Below, piece after piece: positions 42,047-51,502 of a stretch of DNA of 62,539 nucleotides (position 1 is its first letter; each line of letters begins with the position of its first letter). The position numbers and the translations under genes were made by a program. Under the pieces are notes generated by a model. That model saw only the letters and a program-made list of their open reading frames with translations, searched no databases and had not been told where the DNA came from. Source of the DNA: Bacteroidales bacterium (GTDB taxonomy: Bacteria; Bacteroidota; Bacteroidia; Bacteroidales; UBA932); NCBI GenBank assembly GCA_017934185.1, contig JAGBJY010000044.1, positions 1-62,539 of the forward strand, written 5' to 3'.

Positions 42047-44242
42047 ATGAAAAAAATCCTTCTGGCGGCGGCCGCCTGTCTTTTGGCCGCATGCAGCGCA
42101 CCTGAGGCGGAGGACTATGCCGCTTATGTGAACCCTAAAATCGGCACCGGAGGCCATGGCCACGTGTTTGTGGGGGCAGGGGTGCCTTTCGGATTCGTGC
42201 AGCTGGGACCCACCAGCATCCCCCAGGCGTGGGACTGGTGCTCCGGCTACCATGACAGCGACTCCACCGTCATCGGCTTCAGTCATACGCACCTGAGCGG
42301 CACCGGCATCGGCGACCTCTTTGACATTACCGTGATGCCGGTTGTGGGGGCCACCAAGCCCCAGCGGGGCGTTGAGGCCGATCCGGCTTCCGGCGCCTGG
42401 AGCTATGCAGGCAGAAGCAAAGAAGTGACGGAACCCGGTTATTACAGCGTTCCGCTGCTGCGGTACGACATTCTGGCCGAACTCACGGCCACTTCCCGCG
42501 TGGGCCTGCACCGCTATACCTTCCCGGAGGCGGACGATGCCGCCCTCCTCTTTGACCTGGAAAACGGCGGCTGCTGGGACGATGTGACGGATGCCGGCTT
42601 TGAGGTGCAGCGCAGTGATGGCGGCGCCGTCATTGCCATCGGCGGTTACCGCTATTCCACCGGCTGGGCCAAAAACCAGAAAATCTTCTTCTGGGCCACG
42701 TTCTCCCGCCCCGCCGAAGACTTCACCGTGACGGAAAACCCCAACAATGACAGTGAGCGCGGCAAGGCCCGCAAGCCGCTTTACGGCCGCTTCCAGCTGG
42801 GACACACCGCTGCCGGAGAGCAGGTGCTGGTTAAGGTAGCCCTCTCGCCCGTCTCCATTGAAGGCGCCAAGGCCAACATGGCCGCAGAGCTCCCGGGCTG
42901 GGATTTTGAGGCCGTGAAGGCCGATGCCCGCACCGCCTGGAACAAGGAACTGGGCAAGATTCAGATCAAGACCCCGGACCCTCAGAAGAAGACCGTTTTC
43001 TATACCGCCCTCTATCATACGATGATAGCCCCGTCGGCCTACAACGATGTGGACGGCCAGTACCGCGGCTCCGATGACGTGGTTCGCCAGGGAGACTTCC
43101 AGAACTACACAACCTTCTCACTCTGGGATACTTACCGCGCTGCGCATCCCCTGATGACCCTTATCCATCCGGAGAAAATGGAAGACATGGTGGCCACCCT
43201 GTACCACATTTACAAGGAGCAGGGAGACCTGCCCGTCTGGCACCTCATGGGCAATGAGACGGACTGCATGGTGGGCAACCCCGGCCTTGTGGTGTTTGCC
43301 GATGCCGTGGTAAAGGGTTTCCGCGCCGGCCTCTCCGACGATGAAATCATAGCGGCCATGACCGCTACGGCCACCCAGCCGGACCGCGGGCAGGACCTTC
43401 GCATGAAGTACGGCTACATCCCCGCCGACCTCTTGGTGGAATCCGTGGCCTTTGACATGGAATATGCCATTGCCGACGGTGCCCTGGCCAATTGCGCCCA
43501 TTTCCTGGGCCGCGGCGATGTAGCGGCCCAGTACCGTGAGCGCAGCCACTCCTATCGCAAATACTGGGATCCGGAGCTTCAGTTCTTCCGCGGGGTAAAG
43601 ACTGACGGCAGCTTTACGGAGCCTTTCAATCCCATCGGCTCGGAGCACAGGGCTAATGACTACACCGAAGGAACGGCCTGGCAGTACCTGTGGCTGGTCC
43701 CGCAGGATGTGGACGGCCTGGTAGCCCTTTTTGGCAGCAAAGAGGCAACGCTTGCCAAGCTGGACGGCCTGTTTGAGGCCCCGTCCATCGTGGAAGGCGA
43801 AGATGCTTCCCCGGACATTTCCGGCCTCATCGGCCAGTATGCCCATGGCAATGAGCCCGGGCACCATACCCTGTATCTGTATACCATGCTGGGGGCGCCG
43901 GAAAAGGCGGCCCGCCGCATCGCCCAGGTGTACGATGAAATGTATTTCAATGACGTTGAGGGACTTGCGGGCAATGAAGATGTGGGCCAGATGAGCGCCT
44001 GGTATGTCCTTAGCGCCATGGGCTTCTATCAGGTGGAACCCGCCTGCCCGCGTTTCTGGTTCGGCCTGCCGCTCTTTGACGAAATGAAGGTGCAGGTGGC
44101 CGGAGGCTGCTTTACCGTTGTGAAGAAGGGTGAGGGGACGCAGATTGCCTCCGTGAAGCTCAACGGCCAGCCCTACGACAAGCTTTATCTCGACTACGCC
44201 GACATCGTCGCCGGCGGAACCCTTGAATTTACAATGCAGTAA
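42047..44242 (+). CDS. GH92 family alpha-mannosidase
   Basis: 731 aa with a lipoprotein signal (LLAACS). Family 92 features include VNPKIGTGGHGHVFVGAGVP, FSHTHLSGTGIGD, GNETDCM, the catalytic-region HGNEPGHHT and the closing AGNEDVGQMSAWYV. GH92 enzymes are calcium-dependent exo-alpha-mannosidases that trim host or yeast N-glycans. The start at MKKILLA agrees with the -7 box. One nucleotide separates its stop from manA, which fits use of released mannose. Confidence 0.93.
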   Translation: MKKILLAAAACLLAACSAPEAEDYAAYVNPKIGTGGHGHVFVGAGVPFGFVQLGPTSIPQAWDWCSGYHDSDSTVIGFSHTHLSGTGIGDLFDITVMPVVGATKPQRGVEADPASGAWSYAGRSKEVTEPGYYSVPLLRYDILAELTATSRVGLHRYTFPEADDAALLFDLENGGCWDDVTDAGFEVQRSDGGAVIAIGGYRYSTGWAKNQKIFFWATFSRPAEDFTVTENPNNDSERGKARKPLYGRFQLGHTAAGEQVLVKVALSPVSIEGAKANMAAELPGWDFEAVKADARTAWNKELGKIQIKTPDPQKKTVFYTALYHTMIAPSAYNDVDGQYRGSDDVVRQGDFQNYTTFSLWDTYRAAHPLMTLIHPEKMEDMVATLYHIYKEQGDLPVWHLMGNETDCMVGNPGLVVFADAVVKGFRAGLSDDEIIAAMTATATQPDRGQDLRMKYGYIPADLLVESVAFDMEYAIADGALANCAHFLGRGDVAAQYRERSHSYRKYWDPELQFFRGVKTDGSFTEPFNPIGSEHRANDYTEGTAWQYLWLVPQDVDGLVALFGSKEATLAKLDGLFEAPSIVEGEDASPDISGLIGQYAHGNEPGHHTLYLYTMLGAPEKAARRIAQVYDEMYFNDVEGLAGNEDVGQMSAWYVLSAMGFYQVEPACPRFWFGLPLFDEMKVQVAGGCFTVVKKGEGTQIASVKLNGQPYDKLYLDYADIVAGGTLEFTMQ

Positions 44243-44243
44243 T

Positions 44244-45215
44244 ATGTACCCGTTAAAGTTTAAACCTATTCTTAAAACCATCGTCTGGGGCGGTGAAAAG
44301 ATTGCCCCTTACAAGGAAATTCAAACAGAGCAGAAGCACATCGGCGAAAGCTGGGAGCTTTCCGGAGTGGCCGGCAACGAAAGCGTGGTGGCCGAGGGCC
44401 CGCTGGCGGGGAAAACCATCGCCGAACTGGTTCATGAGTATAAAGGGGAACTGGTGGGGGAGCACGTGTACGCCAATACCGGCGACGAATTCCCGCTCCT
44501 CATCAAGTTCATCGACGCCCTCACGGACCTCTCCATCCAGGTGCATCCCAATGATGAACTGGCCGCCGTGCGTCACAACGGGTCCAAGGGAAAAACCGAA
44601 ATGTGGTACGTGGTGGACGCGGAGCCCGGGGCTCATCTGCTCTCCGGCCTCACGGCCAAAATCACGCCGGAGGAATATGCGCAGAAGGTGGCCGATGGCA
44701 GCATCGTGGACGTACTGGCCCGCCATGAGGTGCATCCCGGCGACGTTTTCTTCCTGCCCGCCGGCCGCATCCACGCCATCTGCGGCGGCTGCTTCATCGC
44801 AGAAATCCAGCAAACCTCCAACATCACCTACCGCATCTGGGATTATGGCCGGCTGGGCCTGGACGGCAAGCCGCGAGAAGTGCACACGGAACTGGCCAAG
44901 GATGCCATCGACTACACCGTGTATGACAATTACCGTACGGAGTATACGCCCCAGCAGAACGAGGAGCAGGAAGTGGTGAGCTGCAAGTATTTCACTACCA
45001 GCATCTACGACCTCACGCTCCCTTACGCCAAGGACCTCTCCGAGCTGGATTCCTTTGTGGTGGTGATGTGCCTGAGCGGCAGCGGTCTCCTGGAAGTGGA
45101 CGGCGAAGAAGTCCCCGTGCACCAGGGCGAGACCGTCCTTATTCCCGCATCGGCCGACGACCTCTGCTTCGTCCCCGACGAAGGCATGAAGATTCTGACC
45201 TCCTATATTGCTTAA
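44244..45215 (+). CDS. manA: Mannose-6-phosphate isomerase
   Basis: 323 aa, class I phosphomannose isomerase that interconverts mannose-6-P and fructose-6-P. Zinc-site motifs: DLSIQVHPND (His, Asn-Asp), KTEMWYV (Glu) and PAGRIHAI (His). The cupin C-terminus is present. Start MYPLKFKPILKT lies right after the GH92 stop, so the pair forms a mannose-release and metabolism operon. Convergent with the S41 protease gene; stops overlap within TTAA. Confidence 0.95.
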   Translation: MYPLKFKPILKTIVWGGEKIAPYKEIQTEQKHIGESWELSGVAGNESVVAEGPLAGKTIAELVHEYKGELVGEHVYANTGDEFPLLIKFIDALTDLSIQVHPNDELAAVRHNGSKGKTEMWYVVDAEPGAHLLSGLTAKITPEEYAQKVADGSIVDVLARHEVHPGDVFFLPAGRIHAICGGCFIAEIQQTSNITYRIWDYGRLGLDGKPREVHTELAKDAIDYTVYDNYRTEYTPQQNEEQEVVSCKYFTTSIYDLTLPYAKDLSELDSFVVVMCLSGSGLLEVDGEEVPVHQGETVLIPASADDLCFVPDEGMKILTSYIA

Positions 45216-46816
45216 ACGGCGGAAGGCAGCTCAAGCGCGTGCTTGAGCTGCCCGTCGTATCTTAAACGCACCTGAATGCCGGCTTCCTGGAAGTAGTAGC
45301 GCACGGCAATCTCTTCTTCGATGAAGGGCACAATCTCGGCCTGTTTCAGGCGCAGGAAACTGGCTTTGTCCATGTCCAGGCTCTTTTCCAGGGCCTCCAG
45401 TTCACCGCCCATGGCCTCCGTCAGGCCATCTTCGGCGAGCTGTTTTTTCATTTCGTCAAACAGGGCCCGGGCCGATGAGCGGTAGTCAAAGTTCTTGTCG
45501 GCGGCGAAGGCTACAAAGTCCTCGTAGTCCGTGAAATGGAAATCGGCCAGGGCGGGGATGCTCTCGTGGCCCCGCACATATTCCAGCGCATACTGCTCCA
45601 CGATGCCGCTCCACACCACGGAATAGGTGAGGCGGGAATATTTGTGCGCCTTCACTTCGTGGTCCGGGGTAATGCCGCCGCCGTCACGCACCGTGCGGCC
45701 GTGGGCGGTAGTGAAGGCATGGGTGAGGGAGTCGGGAATGTGGCCCACGCTGCCGTCTTCGTTGCGGTGGCTGTAGTCAATGGCCTGGACGCATCGGCCC
45801 GAAGGCGTATAATACTTGGCGGTGGTGAGCTTGAGCTGGCCGGAATAGGGGAGCGGCCGGATGCTCTGCACCAGGCCTTTTCCGTAGGTGCGGGTACCGG
45901 CAATGGTGGCCCGGTCATAGTCCTGCAAGGCGCCGGAAACAATTTCGGAGGCCGATGCTGAGGCCGAATCTACCAGCACCAGGATGGGAATTTCCGTGTC
46001 GATGGGCTCCGAGGAGGTTTTGTAGGTCATCTCGGTGCCGGCGGCGCGGCCCTTGGCCGTTACCACCACGGAACCTTTGGGCACAAAGAGGGAAACAATG
46101 TTCACGGCCTCGGTCAGCAGGCCGCCGCCATTGCCGCGCAGGTCCAGCACCAGGCGCTGCATACCCTGGGCTTTGAGTTTGAAGTACGCGTCCCGGATGC
46201 CCTGGCCCACCCCGTCGGTGAACTTGGTGAGGAGGATGTAGCCATCGGCCTCATTAAGCATACCGGCATATTCGATGGAGGGGAGGGCGATGCGCTGCCG
46301 CACCACCGGAACGTCCAGAGTCTCGCCGCGAAGCTTTTTCACGCGAAGGACCACGGTGGTGCCGGGTTTTCCGCGCATCTTTTCAGAGGCCTCGGTGCTC
46401 TGCATGCCGTGGGTGCTTTCCCCGTCAATGGCTTCCACTTCGTCGCCGCAGCGGAGACCGGCCTTGGCGGCAGGCGAGCCGGCATAAGGCTCATTGATGA
46501 TCACGTTGCCGTTCACGTCCGGCTTGTAAATGATGGCCCCCACACCGCCGTAGGTGCTGGTGAGCATCATTTGGAAGTCTTCCTGTTCTTCTTCCGGGAC
46601 ATAGACGGTATAGGGATCCAGGCTTTCCAGCATGGCGTCCACGGCGCTGCGCTCGATGCGTCCCACTTCCAGGGAGTCTACGTACGAGCGGCTCAGTTCT
46701 TTGAGGATAGCGTTCTGAATCTCCACCCATTTGCCCAGGGTGAAGTGCTTGGATTGTGCTCCTGCGCTGAAGGAGAAGGCTCCTGCGAGGGCGGCAAAGA
46801 TAAGGATTCGTTTCAT
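45212..46816 (-). CDS. S41-family C-terminal processing peptidase
   Basis: 534 aa secreted serine protease. Signal peptide ending AGAQ, a small N-terminal helical domain, a PDZ domain (about 85-165; GGVGAIIYKPD and LRCGDEVEAIDGEST), then the protease core with LRGNGGGL, the nucleophile region VDSASASASEIVSG and the Lys in TYGKGLVQ. Acts in the periplasm on protein C-termini. The start is fixed by the signal peptide and a -7 box 9 nt away. Confidence 0.93.
   Translation of the reverse strand: MKRILIFAALAGAFSFSAGAQSKHFTLGKWVEIQNAILKELSRSYVDSLEVGRIERSAVDAMLESLDPYTVYVPEEEQEDFQMMLTSTYGGVGAIIYKPDVNGNVIINEPYAGSPAAKAGLRCGDEVEAIDGESTHGMQSTEASEKMRGKPGTTVVLRVKKLRGETLDVPVVRQRIALPSIEYAGMLNEADGYILLTKFTDGVGQGIRDAYFKLKAQGMQRLVLDLRGNGGGLLTEAVNIVSLFVPKGSVVVTAKGRAAGTEMTYKTSSEPIDTEIPILVLVDSASASASEIVSGALQDYDRATIAGTRTYGKGLVQSIRPLPYSGQLKLTTAKYYTPSGRCVQAIDYSHRNEDGSVGHIPDSLTHAFTTAHGRTVRDGGGITPDHEVKAHKYSRLTYSVVWSGIVEQYALEYVRGHESIPALADFHFTDYEDFVAFAADKNFDYRSSARALFDEMKKQLAEDGLTEAMGGELEALEKSLDMDKASFLRLKQAEIVPFIEEEIAVRYYFQEAGIQVRLRYDGQLKHALELPSAV
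45225..45252. repeat. 12-bp inverted repeat at convergent gene ends
   Basis: GGCAGCTCAAGC (45225-45236), loop GCGT, GCTTGAGCTGCC (45241-45252), perfect. It begins 10 nt after the manA stop and lies within the last codons of the S41 gene. It has no T-run, so it may stabilise or pause the manA transcript. Confidence 0.65.
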
Positions 46817-46825
46817 AGCAGTGTG

Positions 46826-46833
46826 CAAAGTTA
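46826..46833 (-). promoter_or_regulatory. -7 box TAACTTTG for the S41 protease
   Basis: Perfect TAnnTTTG on the minus strand, 9 nt before the ATG. Its expected -33 region overlaps the opposing rdgB -7 box. Confidence 0.65.
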
Positions 46834-46846
46834 ACAAAAATAGTGC

Positions 46847-46854
46847 TAACTTTG
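46847..46854 (+). promoter_or_regulatory. -7 box TAACTTTG for rdgB-recO
   Basis: Perfect TAnnTTTG, 13 nt from the divergent box. The 47-nt leader holds a short GC hairpin (GGGCC 46873-46877, GGCCC 46883-46887). Confidence 0.65.
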
Positions 46855-46901
46855 CCGCCGGTTAGAAGATATGGGCCCGCGCGGCCCGCAATTGTTAGTG
46901 T

Positions 46902-47543
46902 ATGAGAAAATTAGTATTTGCAACGGGCAACCCCGGAAAGCTCCGGGAAGCAGCCGAAATCTTAGGCGGGGAGTTTGCGCTCGTTACCCCCGCACAGGTG
47001 GGCATCACCGAAGAAATACCCGAAACCGGACACACGCTCAGGGCCAATTCCCTGCAGAAAGCCAATTATATCTATGAAAAGACAGGCCTGGATTGTTTTG
47101 CCGATGATTCCGGCCTGGAAGTGGACATCCTGGGCGGAGCGCCCGGCGTGGAGACAGCCCGCTATGCCGGGCCTTCCCACGACTCGGAGGCCAATATGAC
47201 CAAGCTCCTCACGGAGATGGCCCGCCGCGAAAAGGAAGCGGCCATGGCCCGCACCAACGGGCAGTCTACGCCCAAAGCCACCCGGGGCGCGCGCTTCCGC
47301 ACCTCCGTAACCCTTATCCTGGGCGGCGAGCGCCATTTCTTTGACGGTGTCATGGAAGGCAGCATTGCCAAGGAGCGCCGTGGAAACGGCGGCTTCGGCT
47401 ATGACCCCATTTTTATTCCCGCGGGCTACACCCAGACCAACGGGGAGCTGGGGGAAGAAGTGAAAAACACCATTTCGCACCGCTACAAGGCGCTTTCGGC
47501 CATGGCCGCCTTCCTCAAAGAATCTTATGCAACAAAGCCTTGA
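46902..47543 (+). CDS. rdgB: Non-canonical purine NTP pyrophosphatase (Ham1/RdgB)
   Basis: 213 aa. Hydrolyses dITP, ITP and XTP to keep deaminated purines out of DNA. Motifs: FATGNPGKLREA, the catalytic FADDSGLEVDILGGAPGVETARY, GGFGYDPIF and SHRYKAL. An internal stretch (about 118-133, TNGQSTPKATRGARFR) is longer than in many homologues. The 3' end overlaps recO by 17 nt. Confidence 0.93.
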   Translation: MRKLVFATGNPGKLREAAEILGGEFALVTPAQVGITEEIPETGHTLRANSLQKANYIYEKTGLDCFADDSGLEVDILGGAPGVETARYAGPSHDSEANMTKLLTEMARREKEAAMARTNGQSTPKATRGARFRTSVTLILGGERHFFDGVMEGSIAKERRGNGGFGYDPIFIPAGYTQTNGELGEEVKNTISHRYKALSAMAAFLKESYATKP

Positions 47544-48177
47544 GTTCATTGTTCTGGGAACCACCAAGGTGGGGGAGAACGCGCTGGTAGTACACACCCT
47601 TTCCAGGGAATACGGCCGGCGCGGATTCCTGGTCCGGTCGGCCAAAAAAGCCGGCACGGCCCTTTTCCTTCCCCTCAATATCCTGGAGGCCGATGTGCGT
47701 GAGAACCCCAGGAGCGAGCTTTGGACCCTTTCCGGCATCACGCTGCGGGACCCGCTGTCCGGGATTCGCAGCCGCCTGGACAAGAGTGCCGTGACGCTGT
47801 TTCTGTCCGAGGTGCTGTTCCGCGTCCTTCGCGACGGCGCCAACGAGGACGGCCTGTACGAGTGGTGCGTGGGCAGCATCCTCACCTACAATGCTTTGGA
47901 GGCCGATTACGCGAACTATCACCTGCGATTCCTGCTGGATCTTGCCGCGGCGCTGGGCTTTCGGCCTACCCTTGCCGATGTGGCTCCTTTTGCCGAAAAG
48001 CACCTCCCCAAGATGCAGGCCCTTTTGTCGGCCAGTTTCTCGGACTGCATGCTCTTGCCGTTTTCCGGCGCCGAACGCAGCGCCCTCTGCGAGGACCTGG
48101 TTCAGTACCTGGCCTACCACACCGACCAGAGCCTCACCCTCCGCTCCCTCCCCGTGCTGCGCGACCTTTTTCGGTAA
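47527..48177 (+). CDS. recO: DNA repair protein RecO
   Basis: 216 aa, slightly short for the family. RecO with RecR loads RecA on SSB-coated single strands. The N-terminal OB-fold reads EFIVLGTTKVGENALVVHTLSREYGRRGFLVRSAKK in two parts; the helical C-terminus has the usual LxExLFRxL and AxHLPKMQ features. No zinc cysteines are evident. Coupled to rdgB by overlap. Confidence 0.88.
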   Translation: MQQSLEFIVLGTTKVGENALVVHTLSREYGRRGFLVRSAKKAGTALFLPLNILEADVRENPRSELWTLSGITLRDPLSGIRSRLDKSAVTLFLSEVLFRVLRDGANEDGLYEWCVGSILTYNALEADYANYHLRFLLDLAAALGFRPTLADVAPFAEKHLPKMQALLSASFSDCMLLPFSGAERSALCEDLVQYLAYHTDQSLTLRSLPVLRDLFR

Positions 48178-48223
48178 CGGCAATATTTTTGCACAAAAAT
48201 TTGCACGAAAGAAAAATCTGTTC

Positions 48224-48231
48224 TATCTTTG
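48224..48231 (+). promoter_or_regulatory. -7 box TATCTTTG for the efflux operon
   Basis: Perfect TAnnTTTG, 31 nt before the ATP-binding protein ATG at 48263. Confidence 0.7.
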
Positions 48232-48262
48232 CAGTGTAATAGCATACTAATACAGCAAGCAA

Positions 48263-48979
48263 ATGGCGCTCATCGAGCTCAAAGACATCAACAAGACCTA
48301 CAACAACGGGCAGCCGCTGCACGTACTTAAAGGCATCAACCTCCAGATTGAGCAGGGGGAGTTCGTGGCCATCATGGGAGCTTCCGGCTCCGGAAAATCC
48401 ACCCTCCTTAATATCTTGGGCATCCTGGACAATTACGACACCGGCACCTACCTCCTGGACGGGACGCTCATGAAGGACCTCTCGGAAAAGCAGGCGGCTT
48501 CTTACCGCAACCATATGATAGGTTTCATTTTCCAGAGCTTCAACCTGATCAGTTTCAAAACGGCCGTAGAGAACGTTGAGTTGCCGCTTTACTATCAGGG
48601 CGTTCCCCGCCGGCAGCGCCACGAAAAAGCCATGGAGTACCTTGAGAAGCTGGGCCTCACCAGCTGGGCGGGCCATTTCCCCAATGAAATGTCCGGCGGC
48701 CAGAAGCAGCGCGTAGCCATTGCCCGTGCCCTCATCACGCAGCCGCGCATTATCCTGGCCGATGAACCCACCGGCGCCCTGGACTCCAAAACCTCCGTGG
48801 AGGTGATGCAGCTCCTCAAGCGGCTGAACCAGGAAGAGGGGATTACCATCATTGTGGTTACCCATGAGAGCGGCGTTGCCAATGAGACCGACAAGATTAT
48901 CCACATCAAGGACGGGGTCATCGGCAAAATAGAAGAAAACACCCGTCACGACGCCTGGCAAGGCGGCCTTATCAAGTAA
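48263..48979 (+). CDS. ABC transporter ATP-binding protein (MacB/LolD-like)
   Basis: 238 aa nucleotide-binding subunit. Walker A GASGSGKST, Q-loop FIFQSFNLI, signature MSGGQKQRVAIARAL, Walker B IILADEPTGALD and the H-loop VVTHE are all intact. Shares an A with the next start (TAATG). With the two FtsX-type permeases, adaptor and outer-membrane protein downstream it makes a tripartite MacAB-TolC-like exporter, in which the ATPase is separate from the permeases. Confidence 0.95.
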   Translation: MALIELKDINKTYNNGQPLHVLKGINLQIEQGEFVAIMGASGSGKSTLLNILGILDNYDTGTYLLDGTLMKDLSEKQAASYRNHMIGFIFQSFNLISFKTAVENVELPLYYQGVPRRQRHEKAMEYLEKLGLTSWAGHFPNEMSGGQKQRVAIARALITQPRIILADEPTGALDSKTSVEVMQLLKRLNQEEGITIIVVTHESGVANETDKIIHIKDGVIGKIEENTRHDAWQGGLIK

Positions 48980-50241
48980 TGCGCGAACTTTTCCATGAAA
49001 TAGCCAGTTCCCTGAGGAACAACAAGCTCCGCACGGCCCTTACAGGCTTTGCGGTGAGTTGGGGCATTTTCCTGCTCATCGCTCTTCTGGGGGCGGGCAA
49101 CGGCCTCATGAATTCCTTTATGGGGAACATGGAACAGTTTGTGAGCCAGACCGTCAGTGTGGAGGGCTGGCGCACCTCCAAGCCTTATGCGGGGTACAAG
49201 GAGAACCGGCGCATTGAACTGGACCAGCGCGACATTGACTACACCGAGGGACGCGACTGGGAGGGCACCATCACAGGCGTTACCACCACAACGCCTTCCA
49301 CCAGCGCCACCCTCACCCTGAACGGGCATTCCGCGGGGGGCTGGATTATGGGCGTAATGCCGGAAAACCTGGAGATGGAAAAGCGCCAGATGGCTGCGGG
49401 CCGGTATATCAATGCGGCCGATGTGAAGGAGCGCCGCAAGGTCATCGTCCTTAGCACGGCCCACGCCAAAGAGCTTCAGCCGCAGGACCCGGAAGGCATT
49501 GTGGGAAAGTGGGTGAACGCCGGGGCGCTGGCCTTCCGTGTCATCGGCCTTTATCACACCGAGGAGCAGGATTTCCGTCGGCCCACCCCCATCCCTTATT
49601 CCACCTACAAAGGCATTTACGACAGCTCCGACAAGGTGGAGAGCATCAGCTTTTCCGTGAGCGGTCCCAAGAACCTGAAGGAGCATGAGGCCTTTCAGGA
49701 GGCCTATGTGGGGGCCCTCAAACGCATGCACAGCATTGCGCCCGATGACCAGATGGGCCTTTGGGTGCGCAACGGCTACACCCAGAACATGCAAATGAAC
49801 AAGGCCTCCGGGATTATCCGGATTGCCCTCTGGATCCTGGGGCTCCTTACGCTCATCAGCGGCATTGTGGGCGTGTCCAACATCATGCTCATCACCGTGA
49901 AGGAGCGCACCCATGAGTTCGGGATCCGGAAAGCCATTGGCGCCAAGCCGGGCGACATCCTGAAACTCATTATCACCGAGAGCGTTACCATTACGGCGGC
50001 CTTCGGTTATGTGGGCATGTTCCTGGGTATGCTGGCCTGTGAGATTATGGACAAGACCGTGGCACAGCGGGGCGTGAACGTGGGCTTTGATACCATCAAG
50101 ATGCTGGTGAACCCCTCCGTGGGCCTGGATGTGGCCCTGGAAGCTACGCTGCTCCTTATCATTGCCGGGACGCTGGCCGGACTGGTGCCCGCCTGGAAAG
50201 CCGCCAAAGTAAAACCCATTGAAGCCCTCAGAGCCGAATGA
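48979..50241 (+). CDS. MacB-like ABC transporter permease
   Basis: 420 aa FtsX-type permease: one N-terminal helix, a MacB periplasmic core domain (about 45-260) and three C-terminal helices with the hallmark GVSNIMLITVKERTHEFGIRKAIGA and PAWKAAKVKPIEALR. Overlaps the next permease gene by 4 nt (ATGA). Two different permeases suggest a heterodimer. Confidence 0.93.
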   Translation: MRELFHEIASSLRNNKLRTALTGFAVSWGIFLLIALLGAGNGLMNSFMGNMEQFVSQTVSVEGWRTSKPYAGYKENRRIELDQRDIDYTEGRDWEGTITGVTTTTPSTSATLTLNGHSAGGWIMGVMPENLEMEKRQMAAGRYINAADVKERRKVIVLSTAHAKELQPQDPEGIVGKWVNAGALAFRVIGLYHTEEQDFRRPTPIPYSTYKGIYDSSDKVESISFSVSGPKNLKEHEAFQEAYVGALKRMHSIAPDDQMGLWVRNGYTQNMQMNKASGIIRIALWILGLLTLISGIVGVSNIMLITVKERTHEFGIRKAIGAKPGDILKLIITESVTITAAFGYVGMFLGMLACEIMDKTVAQRGVNVGFDTIKMLVNPSVGLDVALEATLLLIIAGTLAGLVPAWKAAKVKPIEALRAE

Positions 50242-51488
50242 AACTGTTTGATACAGATACTTTCCGGGAAATCCTGGACAGCCTCCTGCGCAACAAGTCC
50301 AGGAGCCTCCTCACCGGCTTCGGGGTGTTCTGGGGCGTGTTCATGCTTATGCTCCTGATTGGTGGCGGACAGGGCCTGAAAGGCCTTCTGATGAAGAATT
50401 TCGAGGGTTTTGCCCAGAATACCGGCATCGCCTTCTCCAGCCAGACCTCCAAACCGTACAAGGGCTTCAAGAAGGGACGCACTTGGAATATGACCTACGC
50501 GGATGTCGAACGCCTGAAGAACCTGGTGCCGGAGCTGGAAACCGTCACCCCTACCGTCAGTTTCTGGGGCCGGAGCATCGCCCGCGGAGAGAAGAGTTTC
50601 TCTGACGCCGTAGTGAAAGGGGTGCGCCCAGACTATGCGAATATCGAAACACCCAAACTCCGTTACGGCCGTTACCTCACCGACAGCGACAACGCCGCCG
50701 AGCGCAAAGTCTGCGTGCTGGGGAAGAAAATCTATACTAACCTGTTCCCGGAAGGCGGCGACCCCTGCGGGCAGCGCATCCGCATTGACGGAAGCTATTT
50801 TACCGTGGTGGGCGTAGACTGGAACGAAGGACAGATTTCCATCAACGGCAGTGCCGATGAAACGGTGAGCATCCCCCTGAACCTGGCCCGCAAGGCCTAC
50901 AATCAGGGCAACATCGTGCACCTGATTTGCTTTACGGGGAAAGAGGGCATTGCCATCAGCGACATTACCCCCAGGGTGCGGGAAGTGGTGAACCGGGCGC
51001 ATTACGTAGACCCTACCGACGAGCAGGCCCTCTTTATCATGAACACCCAGCTCATCTTCGGCATCGTGGACAACCTTTTCCGGGGCATTAACTTCCTGGT
51101 CTGGCTCATCGGCCTGGGAACGCTGCTGGCGGGCATTATCGGCGTGTCCAATATTATGATGGTGAGCGTGCGGGAACGCACCACGGAGATAGGCATCCGG
51201 CGGGCCATCGGTGCCACACCACGGCAGATTCTGGGGCAGATTCTTTCCGAGAGCATTGTCCTTACGCTGGTAGCGGGCATGTCGGGCATTGTGTTCAGCG
51301 TGCTCATCCTTGCCGGCGTAGAGATGGCCATGACGCAGGGCGGTATCCTGAAAGCCGCCTTCCAGGTGCCCTTTGCCACGGCGGTGCTGGCCGCGATGCT
51401 GCTCACGGTGCTGGGCGTAGCCGCCGGTGCCATGCCGGCCTCCCGCGCCTTGCAGATTAAACCCGTAGACGCCATGAGGGACGAATAA
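50238..51488 (+). CDS. MacB-like ABC transporter permease (second)
   Basis: 416 aa, same fold as its neighbour: N-terminal helix, periplasmic core, three C-terminal helices and the motif GVSNIMMVSVRERTTEIGIRRAIGA, ending PASRALQIKPVDAMR. Likely pairs with the upstream permease. Followed after 14 nt by the adaptor gene. Confidence 0.93.
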   Translation: MKLFDTDTFREILDSLLRNKSRSLLTGFGVFWGVFMLMLLIGGGQGLKGLLMKNFEGFAQNTGIAFSSQTSKPYKGFKKGRTWNMTYADVERLKNLVPELETVTPTVSFWGRSIARGEKSFSDAVVKGVRPDYANIETPKLRYGRYLTDSDNAAERKVCVLGKKIYTNLFPEGGDPCGQRIRIDGSYFTVVGVDWNEGQISINGSADETVSIPLNLARKAYNQGNIVHLICFTGKEGIAISDITPRVREVVNRAHYVDPTDEQALFIMNTQLIFGIVDNLFRGINFLVWLIGLGTLLAGIIGVSNIMMVSVRERTTEIGIRRAIGATPRQILGQILSESIVLTLVAGMSGIVFSVLILAGVEMAMTQGGILKAAFQVPFATAVLAAMLLTVLGVAAGAMPASRALQIKPVDAMRDE

Positions 51489-51502
51489 TAGTTAAACACA
51501 AT

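Noticed and set aside
48184-48191. Additional -7 box TATTTTTG upstream of the efflux operon
   Set aside because: AT-rich match by chance is likely; the box at 48224-48231 is closer to the start and a better fit.
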